Assembly (NCBI GenBank): GCA_943350395.1
Contig: CALRAD010000003.1
Location: forward strand, 45,044 to 109,043
Length of the DNA stretch: 64,000 bases
Direction of reading: 5' to 3'
From: Candidatus Peribacteria bacterium
GTDB lineage: Bacteria > Patescibacteriota > Gracilibacteria > Peribacterales > Peribacteraceae
Numbering within the stretch: position 1 is the stretch's first letter; each line of letters opens with the position of its first letter. Shown piece after piece: positions 34,482 to 42,166 of the stretch. The notes under the pieces were generated by a model. It had not been told where the DNA came from. It saw only the letters and a list, made by a program, of their open reading frames with translations, and made no database searches. The position numbers and the translations under genes were made by a program.

Positions 34482-36323
34482 ATGAAGAACTTTTCTTTCG
34501 CGGAACAGCGTTTGATCGGCTATGAACAGGTGCAAAGAGAAAATCTATCGGTTGCTTCCGAAAAAGCTGAAGTCGATCCCCGTGATCGAAGTGTCGAAAT
34601 CAATGATGCTCGAGCAAAATTGCAGAGGCAGATTAAAGAATTGGAATCAAGAACAGGCAAGATGGGTCCGGATCTTGCGAACAAATGGCAGAACTATGTT
34701 GGGAATCGCAGGGGTGAGATTGAAACAGCAATCAAGAAAAGCAACGATGGAACCGGGACGCAGCAGGCTGCTCTCGACGCGATTGAGAGGTGCTCGAAGG
34801 GGCTGAAGCCTGTTCTCGAGTACAAGTTTGAGGATGCTCTTCGGCAAGCTCCCTACACTATCGAGATGTCCCGCGAGGGTGTGCGTGTGACGGTTCCGAA
34901 TACAGGAGGAAAATACAAACCGTATTTGCGTACGGACAGGGGATTCTCTCAAAATGGAACGCTCGATGCATCAGGCAGGTATGAGTGGAAGATTCCCGGA
35001 CCATTGGCAACTGATGCTGTGCTTGTGGGATCCTACAATGATGCAGGAGTGGCGACGGAGACCCAGATTGATGCAAGGAAATCGACTCCGACCGACATCG
35101 CGAAAGGTCCAATGATTTCAATCGACAGTACGATTTCGGAAGCAAAGCCGAAGTTGAAGGAAACGGCTCCCGAGAAAAAGCGGATGGAGGAAGTAAAGCA
35201 GGCAGTGCCTCTTTCTCCTGGCGAACAAGTGAATGCAGACCTTTCCGATGATGAGAGAAAAGTCATGAAGCGATGGGATCTTGGGCCACTTCAAAGCACC
35301 ACGGACGGTGAAAAGCTTGTTTCAAGCTATGAAAGAGCGGGCTTGAGATTGGATCAACTTCAGAAGCAATTCTCAGACTTGAAATTGGGAGGAGTTGCTC
35401 CTGTCAGGGAAGGCGAAAAAACTGAGGACCAAAAAGCAATGGAGGCAGTTCAGGCCAGATATGCTGCCTTTCGACAAAAGAGGGCAAACGTAGAGACAGC
35501 GTATCAAGCGAAAGATAATGCGAGTAGATACGTGAATCAGGCATTGCCTGAAACGAAGGCAGCTTTTGATCAGGCTGCATCTGTTTATACAGAGCGTCGA
35601 GCAGAGTTGCAGGATGAGCCTGGCAAAATTATTGCAGAGATCCAACGAGTTTCAGAGCAGTTTGCAAACACTGTTCAGAGTACTTCGGAAGGAAACAACG
35701 TTGCTAAAAAAATTGAGGCTGCACTGAAGTTACCTGCAGCTGAAAAGGTTGATGCGCTCGTGAATGGATTAGAGCTACCGGATGAGAAACTCATTCTTGA
35801 TTTGAAGCAGATACTCAATGCATGTGACGACGAAGTGAAGACAGATGTTCAGCAACCCGATCTCAGTGAACTTCATCCCGATATGGATTTCGGCGGAAAG
35901 CTGATCGTTTACGATGCAGCAGTCTATAATCTCCGCGAGAAAGGAGGCAGTTTCACCAAATTAGATCCGATGGTTGCAAAGGCTGAGAGAGTTGCCAGCC
36001 AGTTGCAAAAAACGGAACGCCCCGAAGAAATTGTTGCTCAAACTTTGAAATTTGCTCGTAGACAAATGTATCTGGAGGCTCTGAAGAAACTTGTTAAGGA
36101 ATTGAAAACTGCGAGACAATCGAGAGAAGATCTTTCGGTTGGTACGCTTGATAAGAGAATGGAGCAATCCATGACCGATGCGGAAAAATATCGCTTCTTT
36201 CAAGTGAAGAATATGGGCGAATCCGAGATGCAATTCTTGGGACAAAGAAGGGGGGATCAGACAAAAATTGAGGAAATTCAAAAATTGATCGATAAGCAAA
36301 AGAAAGAAGAAAAGAAATCCTGA
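34482..36323 (+). CDS. Large hypothetical coiled-coil protein
   Basis: I do not recognise this 613-residue protein. It is highly charged and helical, with likely coiled coils near 30-110, 300-430 and 510-613. A small beta-rich domain lies around 135-215 (YTIEMSREGVRVTVPNTGGK, GRYEWKIPGPLATDAVLVGS). No signal peptide or membrane helix is seen. The C-terminus is lysine-rich (KQKKEEKKS). The start is set at MKNFSFAEQRL (34482); a TATAAT at 34446-34451 suggests a 25-base leader, though an in-frame ATG at 34440 lies just upstream of it. Base usage is somewhat AT-richer than in neighbours. Confidence 0.7.
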   Translation: MKNFSFAEQRLIGYEQVQRENLSVASEKAEVDPRDRSVEINDARAKLQRQIKELESRTGKMGPDLANKWQNYVGNRRGEIETAIKKSNDGTGTQQAALDAIERCSKGLKPVLEYKFEDALRQAPYTIEMSREGVRVTVPNTGGKYKPYLRTDRGFSQNGTLDASGRYEWKIPGPLATDAVLVGSYNDAGVATETQIDARKSTPTDIAKGPMISIDSTISEAKPKLKETAPEKKRMEEVKQAVPLSPGEQVNADLSDDERKVMKRWDLGPLQSTTDGEKLVSSYERAGLRLDQLQKQFSDLKLGGVAPVREGEKTEDQKAMEAVQARYAAFRQKRANVETAYQAKDNASRYVNQALPETKAAFDQAASVYTERRAELQDEPGKIIAEIQRVSEQFANTVQSTSEGNNVAKKIEAALKLPAAEKVDALVNGLELPDEKLILDLKQILNACDDEVKTDVQQPDLSELHPDMDFGGKLIVYDAAVYNLREKGGSFTKLDPMVAKAERVASQLQKTERPEEIVAQTLKFARRQMYLEALKKLVKELKTARQSREDLSVGTLDKRMEQSMTDAEKYRFFQVKNMGESEMQFLGQRRGDQTKIEEIQKLIDKQKKEEKKS

Positions 36324-36349
36324 TCAGCAAAATTTCTACCATTTATCCG

Positions 36350-36934
36350 ATGCACACCCTCACACACCGTCTCCGGCTCTTTGCCCATCAGCATGACGAT
36401 ATTCCTGCATTCCATGCGGCGTATCTCGTCACGACGTTTCTTGTGGCAGCGGTGTTCAGTCTTGGTTATTTCGCGATTCTTATCGTGCTGCACATGATGC
36501 TCGATTACGTGAAGTATCGAGATTATTTCCGCTTTCCGCTGCGGTTGACTCTGAAGGCGATGATGCTCGAGAGCATCGTCGACATCGCACTTCTCTGTCT
36601 CTCGCTGACCCTCTCGGTGTACCTGAGCACGGGTCTCGCCCTCTCTCTTGTCTCCGGCGTTTTTCGCTCGAGTCTCACGCTCATCGCCGCTCTTGGAACG
36701 ATTATTCCGAAGATTCATATTCTCGAGCACCTTCTCGCCGTATTTCTCGATGTGCATTCGTACATGTATACGCCGCATGCCGACATTCGGCGACCGTTGT
36801 CCAAGATCAACAAGATCGCGCTCGGAACGATCATCGTGACTGTCCTTCTGCTCCTCCTTTCGATTGCACTCTTTCACGGACGAGAAGCAGAACTTTTGGA
36901 TCTGATACTCAGTCGACTGTCTCTGAAGCTGTAA
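36350..36934 (+). CDS. Small polytopic membrane protein
   Basis: The 194-residue protein has four likely membrane helices (about 23-52, 72-92, 95-120, 155-178) and a histidine-rich N-terminus (MHTLTHRLRLFAHQHDDIPA, FHAAY), followed by more histidines near helix ends (VLHMM, KIHILEHLLAVFLDVHSY). The histidines could bind metal or heme, but this is only a suggestion. TACCAT (36337-36342) lies seven bases before the ATG. The last 26 bases overlap the 3' end of the convergent TsaE-HD gene. Confidence 0.68.
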   Translation: MHTLTHRLRLFAHQHDDIPAFHAAYLVTTFLVAAVFSLGYFAILIVLHMMLDYVKYRDYFRFPLRLTLKAMMLESIVDIALLCLSLTLSVYLSTGLALSLVSGVFRSSLTLIAALGTIIPKIHILEHLLAVFLDVHSYMYTPHADIRRPLSKINKIALGTIIVTVLLLLLSIALFHGREAELLDLILSRLSLKL

Positions 36935-37940
36935 CGTCCGGGGAACCGTCTGGAAAGTACTCCCGCTCGATTTCTTTGATGATGGAGAACCATTTTTTAT
37001 GCAATTCATTTTCCACGCCTTTTCCGTAACGCTTGATGAAATCGGCATACCGCTCGTCGAGTGTCACGATCCTGTCGAAGAGCACGCGTTTGTCCGCATA
37101 TGTCAGAAGTTTCTGTTCAATCGTTTCAGCGAGTGGCGTGCCGGCAAGTTGTATGCCGCTGTGCGTCGAGACGATGTTTCCGATGACCGAGTACCCGCGC
37201 TCTGCAAGAAATTTTTTCGCAGCTTCTTCGTGCGGAGTTCCGTATCGATTTCTCAGATCCGTCCAGATTTCTTTCTCATGTTCGCTTGGGTTGAAATCGC
37301 CGTCGGGCTCGTACGTTTTGAAATCGACGAAGCGAAGGAGATCGTGTGTGCGAGCGGCGGCATGCAGCGCCTGTCTTCTCATGAGGATGGGAGAACTTTC
37401 AGCAAGCAGCTGCATCAACTTGTCAGCGACCGCCGTCACTTGACTGATGTGTTTCTGTATGTGAACGGGGAGCCGTACATCCTGGATCCATGCGTCGATT
37501 TCGCCCTCACTTGGAACCGGGTGATCGAGAAAATCGCAGCGGATGATCCGCTTGTCTCTTTGGTCGTCAATATGCACATGGATGTGCGGGCCGATGCTGC
37601 TGCTGTCGATTCTTTCCGCCCACTCAATCAGTTTGATGCCATGGACATCGTTCGAGTGATCGAGAAATTGTTTGGCCTGCTTGGTACTCAGTCGGTAGAG
37701 ATCGATGTGCGTGAAGCGTTCGTATCGGTTTTCGAGTGCGTACGTTGGGCTTTGGACCCTATCTTTTACTCCGAGTCCTTCCGCAAAACCCTGTGCAAAG
37801 GTTGTCTTGCCCGCTCCCAGTTCACCAGTCAGTAAGACGATGAGATTTTCGTCATAGAGAGACTCTGCCAGCGATCGTCCCGAAACCCTTGTTTCTTCGC
37901 TTGTAAGAGCCTCTAGAGTGCTGTCAGAGTAGATTGACAT
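36909..37940 (-). CDS. tsaE: TsaE-type ATPase fused to an HD domain
   Basis: TsaE is the small ATPase needed for t6A37 modification of tRNA with TsaB and TsaD; it is normally about 150 residues. This protein has 343. Residues 1-140 are TsaE: Walker A TGELGAGKTTFAQGF, VQSPTYALENRYE, HIDLYRL and IEWAER. Residues about 155-330 carry an HD phosphohydrolase pattern with HIQKH (His164), RTHDLLRF (His199-Asp200), HEEAAKKFLAERGY (His237) and STHSG (His260). The full set of HD ligands therefore seems present. HD domains hydrolyse phosphate esters such as nucleotides, so this might be a repair or regulatory partner. TATTAT lies six bases before the ATG. tsaB and tsaD are not in the window. Confidence 0.85.
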   Translation of the reverse strand: MSIYSDSTLEALTSEETRVSGRSLAESLYDENLIVLLTGELGAGKTTFAQGFAEGLGVKDRVQSPTYALENRYERFTHIDLYRLSTKQAKQFLDHSNDVHGIKLIEWAERIDSSSIGPHIHVHIDDQRDKRIIRCDFLDHPVPSEGEIDAWIQDVRLPVHIQKHISQVTAVADKLMQLLAESSPILMRRQALHAAARTHDLLRFVDFKTYEPDGDFNPSEHEKEIWTDLRNRYGTPHEEAAKKFLAERGYSVIGNIVSTHSGIQLAGTPLAETIEQKLLTYADKRVLFDRIVTLDERYADFIKRYGKGVENELHKKWFSIIKEIEREYFPDGSPDVTASETVD

Positions 37941-38010
37941 TATATTATAATAACACTATAATAGTTACTGTAAAGATCTCACAAACTCACACTCATCCTA
38001 TCACGCCTTC

Positions 38011-39486
38011 ATGATTGCTTCCCGTCTCGGATTTAGGGCACAGTCGATCTATCAGCTGAAGAAGCCTTCGTTACTCAAGGCTGCGCGCCAGCAGTTCTCG
38101 TTCATGATTGCATCGTTATCTCTTTTTGCATTCGTGGTCGGCAACATGGTGGGGCAGCACGGCTGGTATTCTTTTTGGAAAACGGTGCTCGGCAAAGAAG
38201 AGGATGTTTCTATTGCATTCGTCGGAACAGTGTCACCCATCGAGAAAATTCCAAATTATTCCGAATGGGCCAAGTATGGAGGCAGCAAGAAGCTGCACAC
38301 CTTCAGTCAGGTGCCGGAGCAGGTGCTCTATGCTCTTCCGTCGTACGATCAATCGGCACTGTCATCCGGTGCAGCATCATCGTTTGCGTTGCAGGTGTAT
38401 TCCACACTTTGGGCAGGCGGCTACGATTCTCCAAACGGCAGCCACGCAGGTGTCGATATTGATGCGCCACGCGGCACGCCCATTCAGTCGATTGCAAATG
38501 GTATTGTCGAGCGGGTGAGTATGGGAACGACGGGATTTGGGCACTTCGTGATGATCAGACATCCGAATGCTCCGGACTCGGGAAGCCCGGGTGGCATCAC
38601 GACGCTTCGTTCGTCGTACGCTCACATGGATGAGGTATCCGTGAGGGAAGGTGAGATTGTCCACAAGGGACAGCGCATCGGCACTGTCGGCAATACAGGC
38701 CTCGTATTCGGTGCTACCGGCTACCATCTGTACTTCGAAGTCGACAGAGACAGCGCCCCGTACCACCCGTATTGGCCGTTTACCAGTGGGGAGGCGAGCG
38801 AGGCTGGACTTTCGTATGTGCAGGCAGTGAACAGCCCTCGTTTTCAAGACAGGCTTCTTCAGTACACGTTGAATCCAATGGCGTTCGTGCAGCAACACCG
38901 AACGTACGTCCCCGTTTCCGTTCTTGCAGCGAAGCCTGCCGCCGAATCTTCTGGAAGCAACCCCGAAGTTTTTGTTCCGTCTCTCTCTGCAGGAAACAGG
39001 CTGAAGCAAGTGGCTCTGAACCGTCTGCGATCCCGCATTGCGAGGTCATCGACGGCTGTTGTCGCTCAAATATCGCCGTCCCCGTCGGCTCCTGTCGTTA
39101 CGACCTCTGTCGTTGAGGTGACGCAGACCGTGTCGACGGCCGATACACCTTCCGAAAGTCCGATCATCGATCCTTCAACGAATACGGAAGTGCACTCTCT
39201 TTCGATCAGCCATTCGGGCAAACTCGGTCGTACGTGGCAGAAGATTCAGATTTCCGCATTGAATGCAGCCGGAGTTCTCGTACGTTCACCGTCATTTTCC
39301 GGTCGACTCTACGTGCTTCCGGATTTTGGCGAAGCGGAGATTCGTCCCGCAGAACTCTCGTCTCTCGACTTCGTGAACGGCGTTGCAACCATTCATCTCC
39401 TTGCTCGCAGTCAGACAAAACCGGTATTCGTTCTGACTCGGGGAGCGTTTGAAACGAGAAGCACGCCGCTGGAGCCGTCGAGATAA
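38011..39486 (+). CDS. M23-family peptidase (membrane-anchored LytM-like)
   Basis: M23 zinc metallopeptidases cut peptidoglycan cross-bridges. The 491-residue protein has a cytoplasmic N-terminus of about 30 residues and one membrane helix (31-50, FMIASLSLFAFVVGNMVG). The catalytic domain lies at about 125-265. The zinc ligands are visible in GSHAGVDIDAPRGTP (HxxxD) and in TGYHLYFEVD, which replaces the usual HLHFE; SSYAHMDEV adds the conserved HxD-like segment. The C-terminal half is Ser/Thr/Pro-rich with a beta domain at the end. The changed second motif (HLY for HLH) lacks one of the standard ligands, so activity should not be assumed. TATCAC lies six bases before the ATG. Confidence 0.88.
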   Translation: MIASRLGFRAQSIYQLKKPSLLKAARQQFSFMIASLSLFAFVVGNMVGQHGWYSFWKTVLGKEEDVSIAFVGTVSPIEKIPNYSEWAKYGGSKKLHTFSQVPEQVLYALPSYDQSALSSGAASSFALQVYSTLWAGGYDSPNGSHAGVDIDAPRGTPIQSIANGIVERVSMGTTGFGHFVMIRHPNAPDSGSPGGITTLRSSYAHMDEVSVREGEIVHKGQRIGTVGNTGLVFGATGYHLYFEVDRDSAPYHPYWPFTSGEASEAGLSYVQAVNSPRFQDRLLQYTLNPMAFVQQHRTYVPVSVLAAKPAAESSGSNPEVFVPSLSAGNRLKQVALNRLRSRIARSSTAVVAQISPSPSAPVVTTSVVEVTQTVSTADTPSESPIIDPSTNTEVHSLSISHSGKLGRTWQKIQISALNAAGVLVRSPSFSGRLYVLPDFGEAEIRPAELSSLDFVNGVATIHLLARSQTKPVFVLTRGAFETRSTPLEPSR

Positions 39487-39525
39487 CCGCACGAAATACC
39501 AATGGTCATTTTCAGGAATTGCTCT

Positions 39526-40536
39526 TTATTTTTTGGAATGTATCCAAAAGTGTATCGACCCAACAAGAACGATGAGCATGACGCCAGCGATCGCTTTCTG
39601 TGCAGTCGAGAGAAACAACGCCCCTCCACCGAATGTCGTAGCGATCATCGCGGTCAAACAAACGATATGGCGTGGAGACCAGCCGCGTGCGAGAAGCAGG
39701 TGATGCAGGTGATCCTTGCCGCCGCGAAACGGCGAGTGTCCGGCGTGTATTCTCCGGAGAATCACGAACATTGCATCGATGAGCGGGATGCCAAACGCCA
39801 GGAACGCAGTCGCCACTTTTCCCCCGTGATAGACGCCGAGAAGTCCGAGCATCAGACCGAAGAACATCGAGCCTGTGTCGCCCATCAGCATTTTTCCGGG
39901 CGGGAAATCGAATAGGATGCCGGCTCCTGCAATCGCCGCGAGCGAGAAGCAAAGCAGTGCGACATCGGGCTCGCCGTTTCGAAAAAGCGCAAGAAGGCCG
40001 AGCATGAGAAAACCGATCAGTGCAATCACGTTTACCTGTCCTGGGATGCCGTCGAACCAATTGAGCGCGTTGATCGTGAGGAGAAGCCAAAAGATCGTGA
40101 AGATGCCACTCAGGACAGGCAGCGGTCCAAACATGCTCGTGTTCAGAAGAAAGCTGTCGAGTTTCAAAAATCCGCCGAATGGATTCGTCAACGTGTAGAT
40201 CTGTGAACCTGTGAGGAAGATGACCGTAACGATGACAATCTGGATCAGAAGTCGCAGAGACGAGGGGAGGGGAGTGCGGTCATCGATGAAGCTCGTGACC
40301 GAGAGAAGGGTGACGGCGATGAGCACGCCGATTTCTTTCTGTCCGTGAGGCAGGAGAAAAAATCCCGCGAGGATAAAGACAAGAACGGCGACGATGCCGG
40401 TAGGGTAGGGGAGTCGTTGGCGTTTGAGGCCGTATCGCTCGGGAAAATCCAGAAGTCCGAGTACTGGAAAAATTTTCAGTGCCGCCCCGTAGGCGATGAC
40501 TGTGACAAGAAAGACGATGGTGACGGGGAGAATCAT
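39526..40536 (-). CDS. Undecaprenyl-phosphate sugar-1-phosphate transferase (WecA/MraY family)
   Basis: These polytopic enzymes load a sugar phosphate onto undecaprenyl phosphate, starting surface glycan synthesis. The 336-residue protein has about ten membrane helices and the family motifs SFIDDRTPL (DDxxD-type), INALNWFDGIPG, MGDTGSMFFG and a histidine-rich HLHHLLLARG in the sugar-binding loop. It is distinct from the true MraY encoded at 55261-56334, so a WecA-like role in a surface polymer is likely. The ATG at 40536 lies seven bases after TACAAT and 15 bases from the divergent start at 40552. Confidence 0.88.
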   Translation of the reverse strand: MILPVTIVFLVTVIAYGAALKIFPVLGLLDFPERYGLKRQRLPYPTGIVAVLVFILAGFFLLPHGQKEIGVLIAVTLLSVTSFIDDRTPLPSSLRLLIQIVIVTVIFLTGSQIYTLTNPFGGFLKLDSFLLNTSMFGPLPVLSGIFTIFWLLLTINALNWFDGIPGQVNVIALIGFLMLGLLALFRNGEPDVALLCFSLAAIAGAGILFDFPPGKMLMGDTGSMFFGLMLGLLGVYHGGKVATAFLAFGIPLIDAMFVILRRIHAGHSPFRGGKDHLHHLLLARGWSPRHIVCLTAMIATTFGGGALFLSTAQKAIAGVMLIVLVGSIHFWIHSKK

Positions 40537-40551
40537 CGCTAGAATTGTAGC
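40537..40551. promoter_or_regulatory. 15-bp bidirectional leaderless promoter
   Basis: Only 15 bases (CGCTAGAATTGTAGC) separate two divergent start codons. On the plus strand TAGAAT (40540-40545) ends six bases before ATG 40552. On the minus strand TACAAT (40549-40544) ends seven bases before ATG 40536. The two hexamers share two base pairs. RNA polymerase could occupy only one direction at a time. Confidence 0.75.
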
Positions 40552-40896
40552 ATGCATGAATTCGTCTGCGGTCTCATCGGTTCCTCGTGCACGTCGCATG
40601 CGCGCACGAAGTGGAATGCGCTTTTTCTGAAGCACGGGTATTCCGCATTTTTTGATTTTTACAGAACCAAGACGAAAGAGGAATTGGAGCTTCGGCTTTC
40701 CGAGATGTTTCTGCACGAGAGGAGGGGATATATCGTTGCACCCGATTGGCAGACGATTATTCTGCCGCTTCTTGATCGACTGGATGCTTCCGTACAGGAA
40801 CATGGCTGTGTCGATACCGTCACAAATGAGAGGGGAGTACTCGTCGGATTTTTTTGTGGAGATGACGACGAAGCGAGGATGAAGGTGTGGTTTTGA
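40552..40896 (+). CDS. Small protein resembling the N-terminal domain of shikimate dehydrogenase
   Basis: The 114-residue protein begins EFVCGLIGSSCTSHARTKWN, then ALFLKHGYSAFFDFYRTKTK, EELELRLSEMF and RRGYIVAPDWQTIILPLLD. The order GLIG, S.....H/N..F...G....Y, and R/G...APxWQ...LPLLD follows the shikimate-binding domain of AroE (GLIGxPxxHSxSPxxHN; GxNVTxPHK). The catalytic Lys/Asp residues are not conserved and the NADP domain is missing. It may be a derived or decayed binding module; this is inference. It is expressed from the 15-bp divergent promoter and precedes pgk. Confidence 0.6.
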   Translation: MHEFVCGLIGSSCTSHARTKWNALFLKHGYSAFFDFYRTKTKEELELRLSEMFLHERRGYIVAPDWQTIILPLLDRLDASVQEHGCVDTVTNERGVLVGFFCGDDDEARMKVWF

Positions 40897-40944
40897 AAAG
40901 GCGTTTTTTCTTGCTTTTTTCCGTCCAGATCTTAGACTTGTCGC

Positions 40945-42141
40945 ATGCAGTCCTATCGCACGCTCGATCAGGCAAGAGTCAAAGGGAAGCGTGTGCTTCT
41001 GCGTGCTGGTTTCGATTTGCCAATGAAGAACAGCAAGGTCACGGATATCTCGAGAGTGAAAGCAATCGAGAAGTCGATGAAGTACGTGCTCAAGGGTGGA
41101 GGTATTCTCATTGTAATGGCGCATCAGGGACGACCGAAGAATGGTCCGGAGGCTCAGTTCAGCCAGAAACCGATTGTTGCGGTTTTGAAGAAACTTTTGA
41201 AAACCACCGTGCATTTCGCGTCAGATTGTATTGGTCCTGAAGCTGAAAAAGCCGTTGCCAAAGCAAAGCCCGGGGAAGTGGTTCTTTTGGAAAATCTTCG
41301 GTTTCATCCCGAGGAGAAGAAAAACGATTATGCTTTTGCGAAACAGCTCAAGAAACTGGGGGATCTGTACGTGAATGATGCGTTCACCAACTGTCACCGC
41401 GAGCACGCCAGCATGCTTGCACTGCCGAAGATGATGCCTTCGTTTATGGGATTTTCTCTTACGGAGGAAGTGAAGCATCTGAGCGCCGTTCTCAAGTCTC
41501 CGAAGCGTCCGCTTACGCTCATCGTCGCCGGAGCCAAGATGGAAACGAAGGTTCCGGTGATTGAACACTTCTTGAAAAAAGGCGATCATATTCTGATCGG
41601 GGGCTGCATCGCGAACACCTTCATCGCTGCGCGCGGTTTCTCCGTCGGGGCTTCGAAGTACGACGAGGCGGGTATGGAACAGGCACAGGAGCTGATGCTG
41701 AAGAGCGAGAAGCCCAGGCGTGCGAAAATTTACGTGCCGCCTGATGCGGTTGTGGCCAGTGAACTCAGCGAGAAAGCGACGAAAATTGATCTCCCCGTTG
41801 AAGACATCGAAGGGGACATGTGCATTTTTGACATCGGAAAAGTCACGGTAAAGCGGTACTGCGACCTGATCTCAGCCTCGAAGATGATCGTCTGGAACGG
41901 ACCGCTCGGTGTGTATGAATTCAATCGTTTTTCTCATGCGAGCAAGCGTATTGCAGAGGCTATCGTCAAGGCAACTAAAAGGGGAGCAGTGTCCATCATA
42001 GGCGGAGGGGACACGATCGATTTTCATCTGCGGTACAAATATCCGCTTTCTGCCTATACATTCGTGAGCATGGGCGGAGGTGCGATGTTAGAGTTCATCG
42101 GTGGCAAGAGATTTGCGTCGCTCAAGGTGCTCGAGAAATAG
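40945..42141 (+). CDS. pgk: Phosphoglycerate kinase
   Basis: PGK makes ATP from 1,3-bisphosphoglycerate in glycolysis. The 398-residue protein has the N-terminal VLLRAGFDLPMKNSKVTD (RVDxNVP-type loop, modified), MAHQGRPK, VLLENLRFHPEE, NDAFTNCHREHASM and the nucleotide-binding WNGPLGVYEF. IIGGGDTIDF and VSMGGGAMLEFIGGK follow at the end. RxDxNVPxx is altered to RAGFDLPMKNS, a notable but conservative change. TTGCTT (40911-40916), a 16-base spacer and TAGACT (40933-40938) form a good promoter ending six bases before the ATG. Confidence 0.96.
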   Translation: MQSYRTLDQARVKGKRVLLRAGFDLPMKNSKVTDISRVKAIEKSMKYVLKGGGILIVMAHQGRPKNGPEAQFSQKPIVAVLKKLLKTTVHFASDCIGPEAEKAVAKAKPGEVVLLENLRFHPEEKKNDYAFAKQLKKLGDLYVNDAFTNCHREHASMLALPKMMPSFMGFSLTEEVKHLSAVLKSPKRPLTLIVAGAKMETKVPVIEHFLKKGDHILIGGCIANTFIAARGFSVGASKYDEAGMEQAQELMLKSEKPRRAKIYVPPDAVVASELSEKATKIDLPVEDIEGDMCIFDIGKVTVKRYCDLISASKMIVWNGPLGVYEFNRFSHASKRIAEAIVKATKRGAVSIIGGGDTIDFHLRYKYPLSAYTFVSMGGGAMLEFIGGKRFASLKVLEK

Positions 42142-42166
42142 AAGGAAGTCAGGCATACTCTTCGTC

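Noticed and set aside
40537-41214. Upstream extension of the WecA-like minus-strand frame
   Set aside because: The frame is open for about 225 more codons but runs antisense through pgk and the small AroE-like gene, has no homology, and the start at 40536 has a correctly spaced -10.
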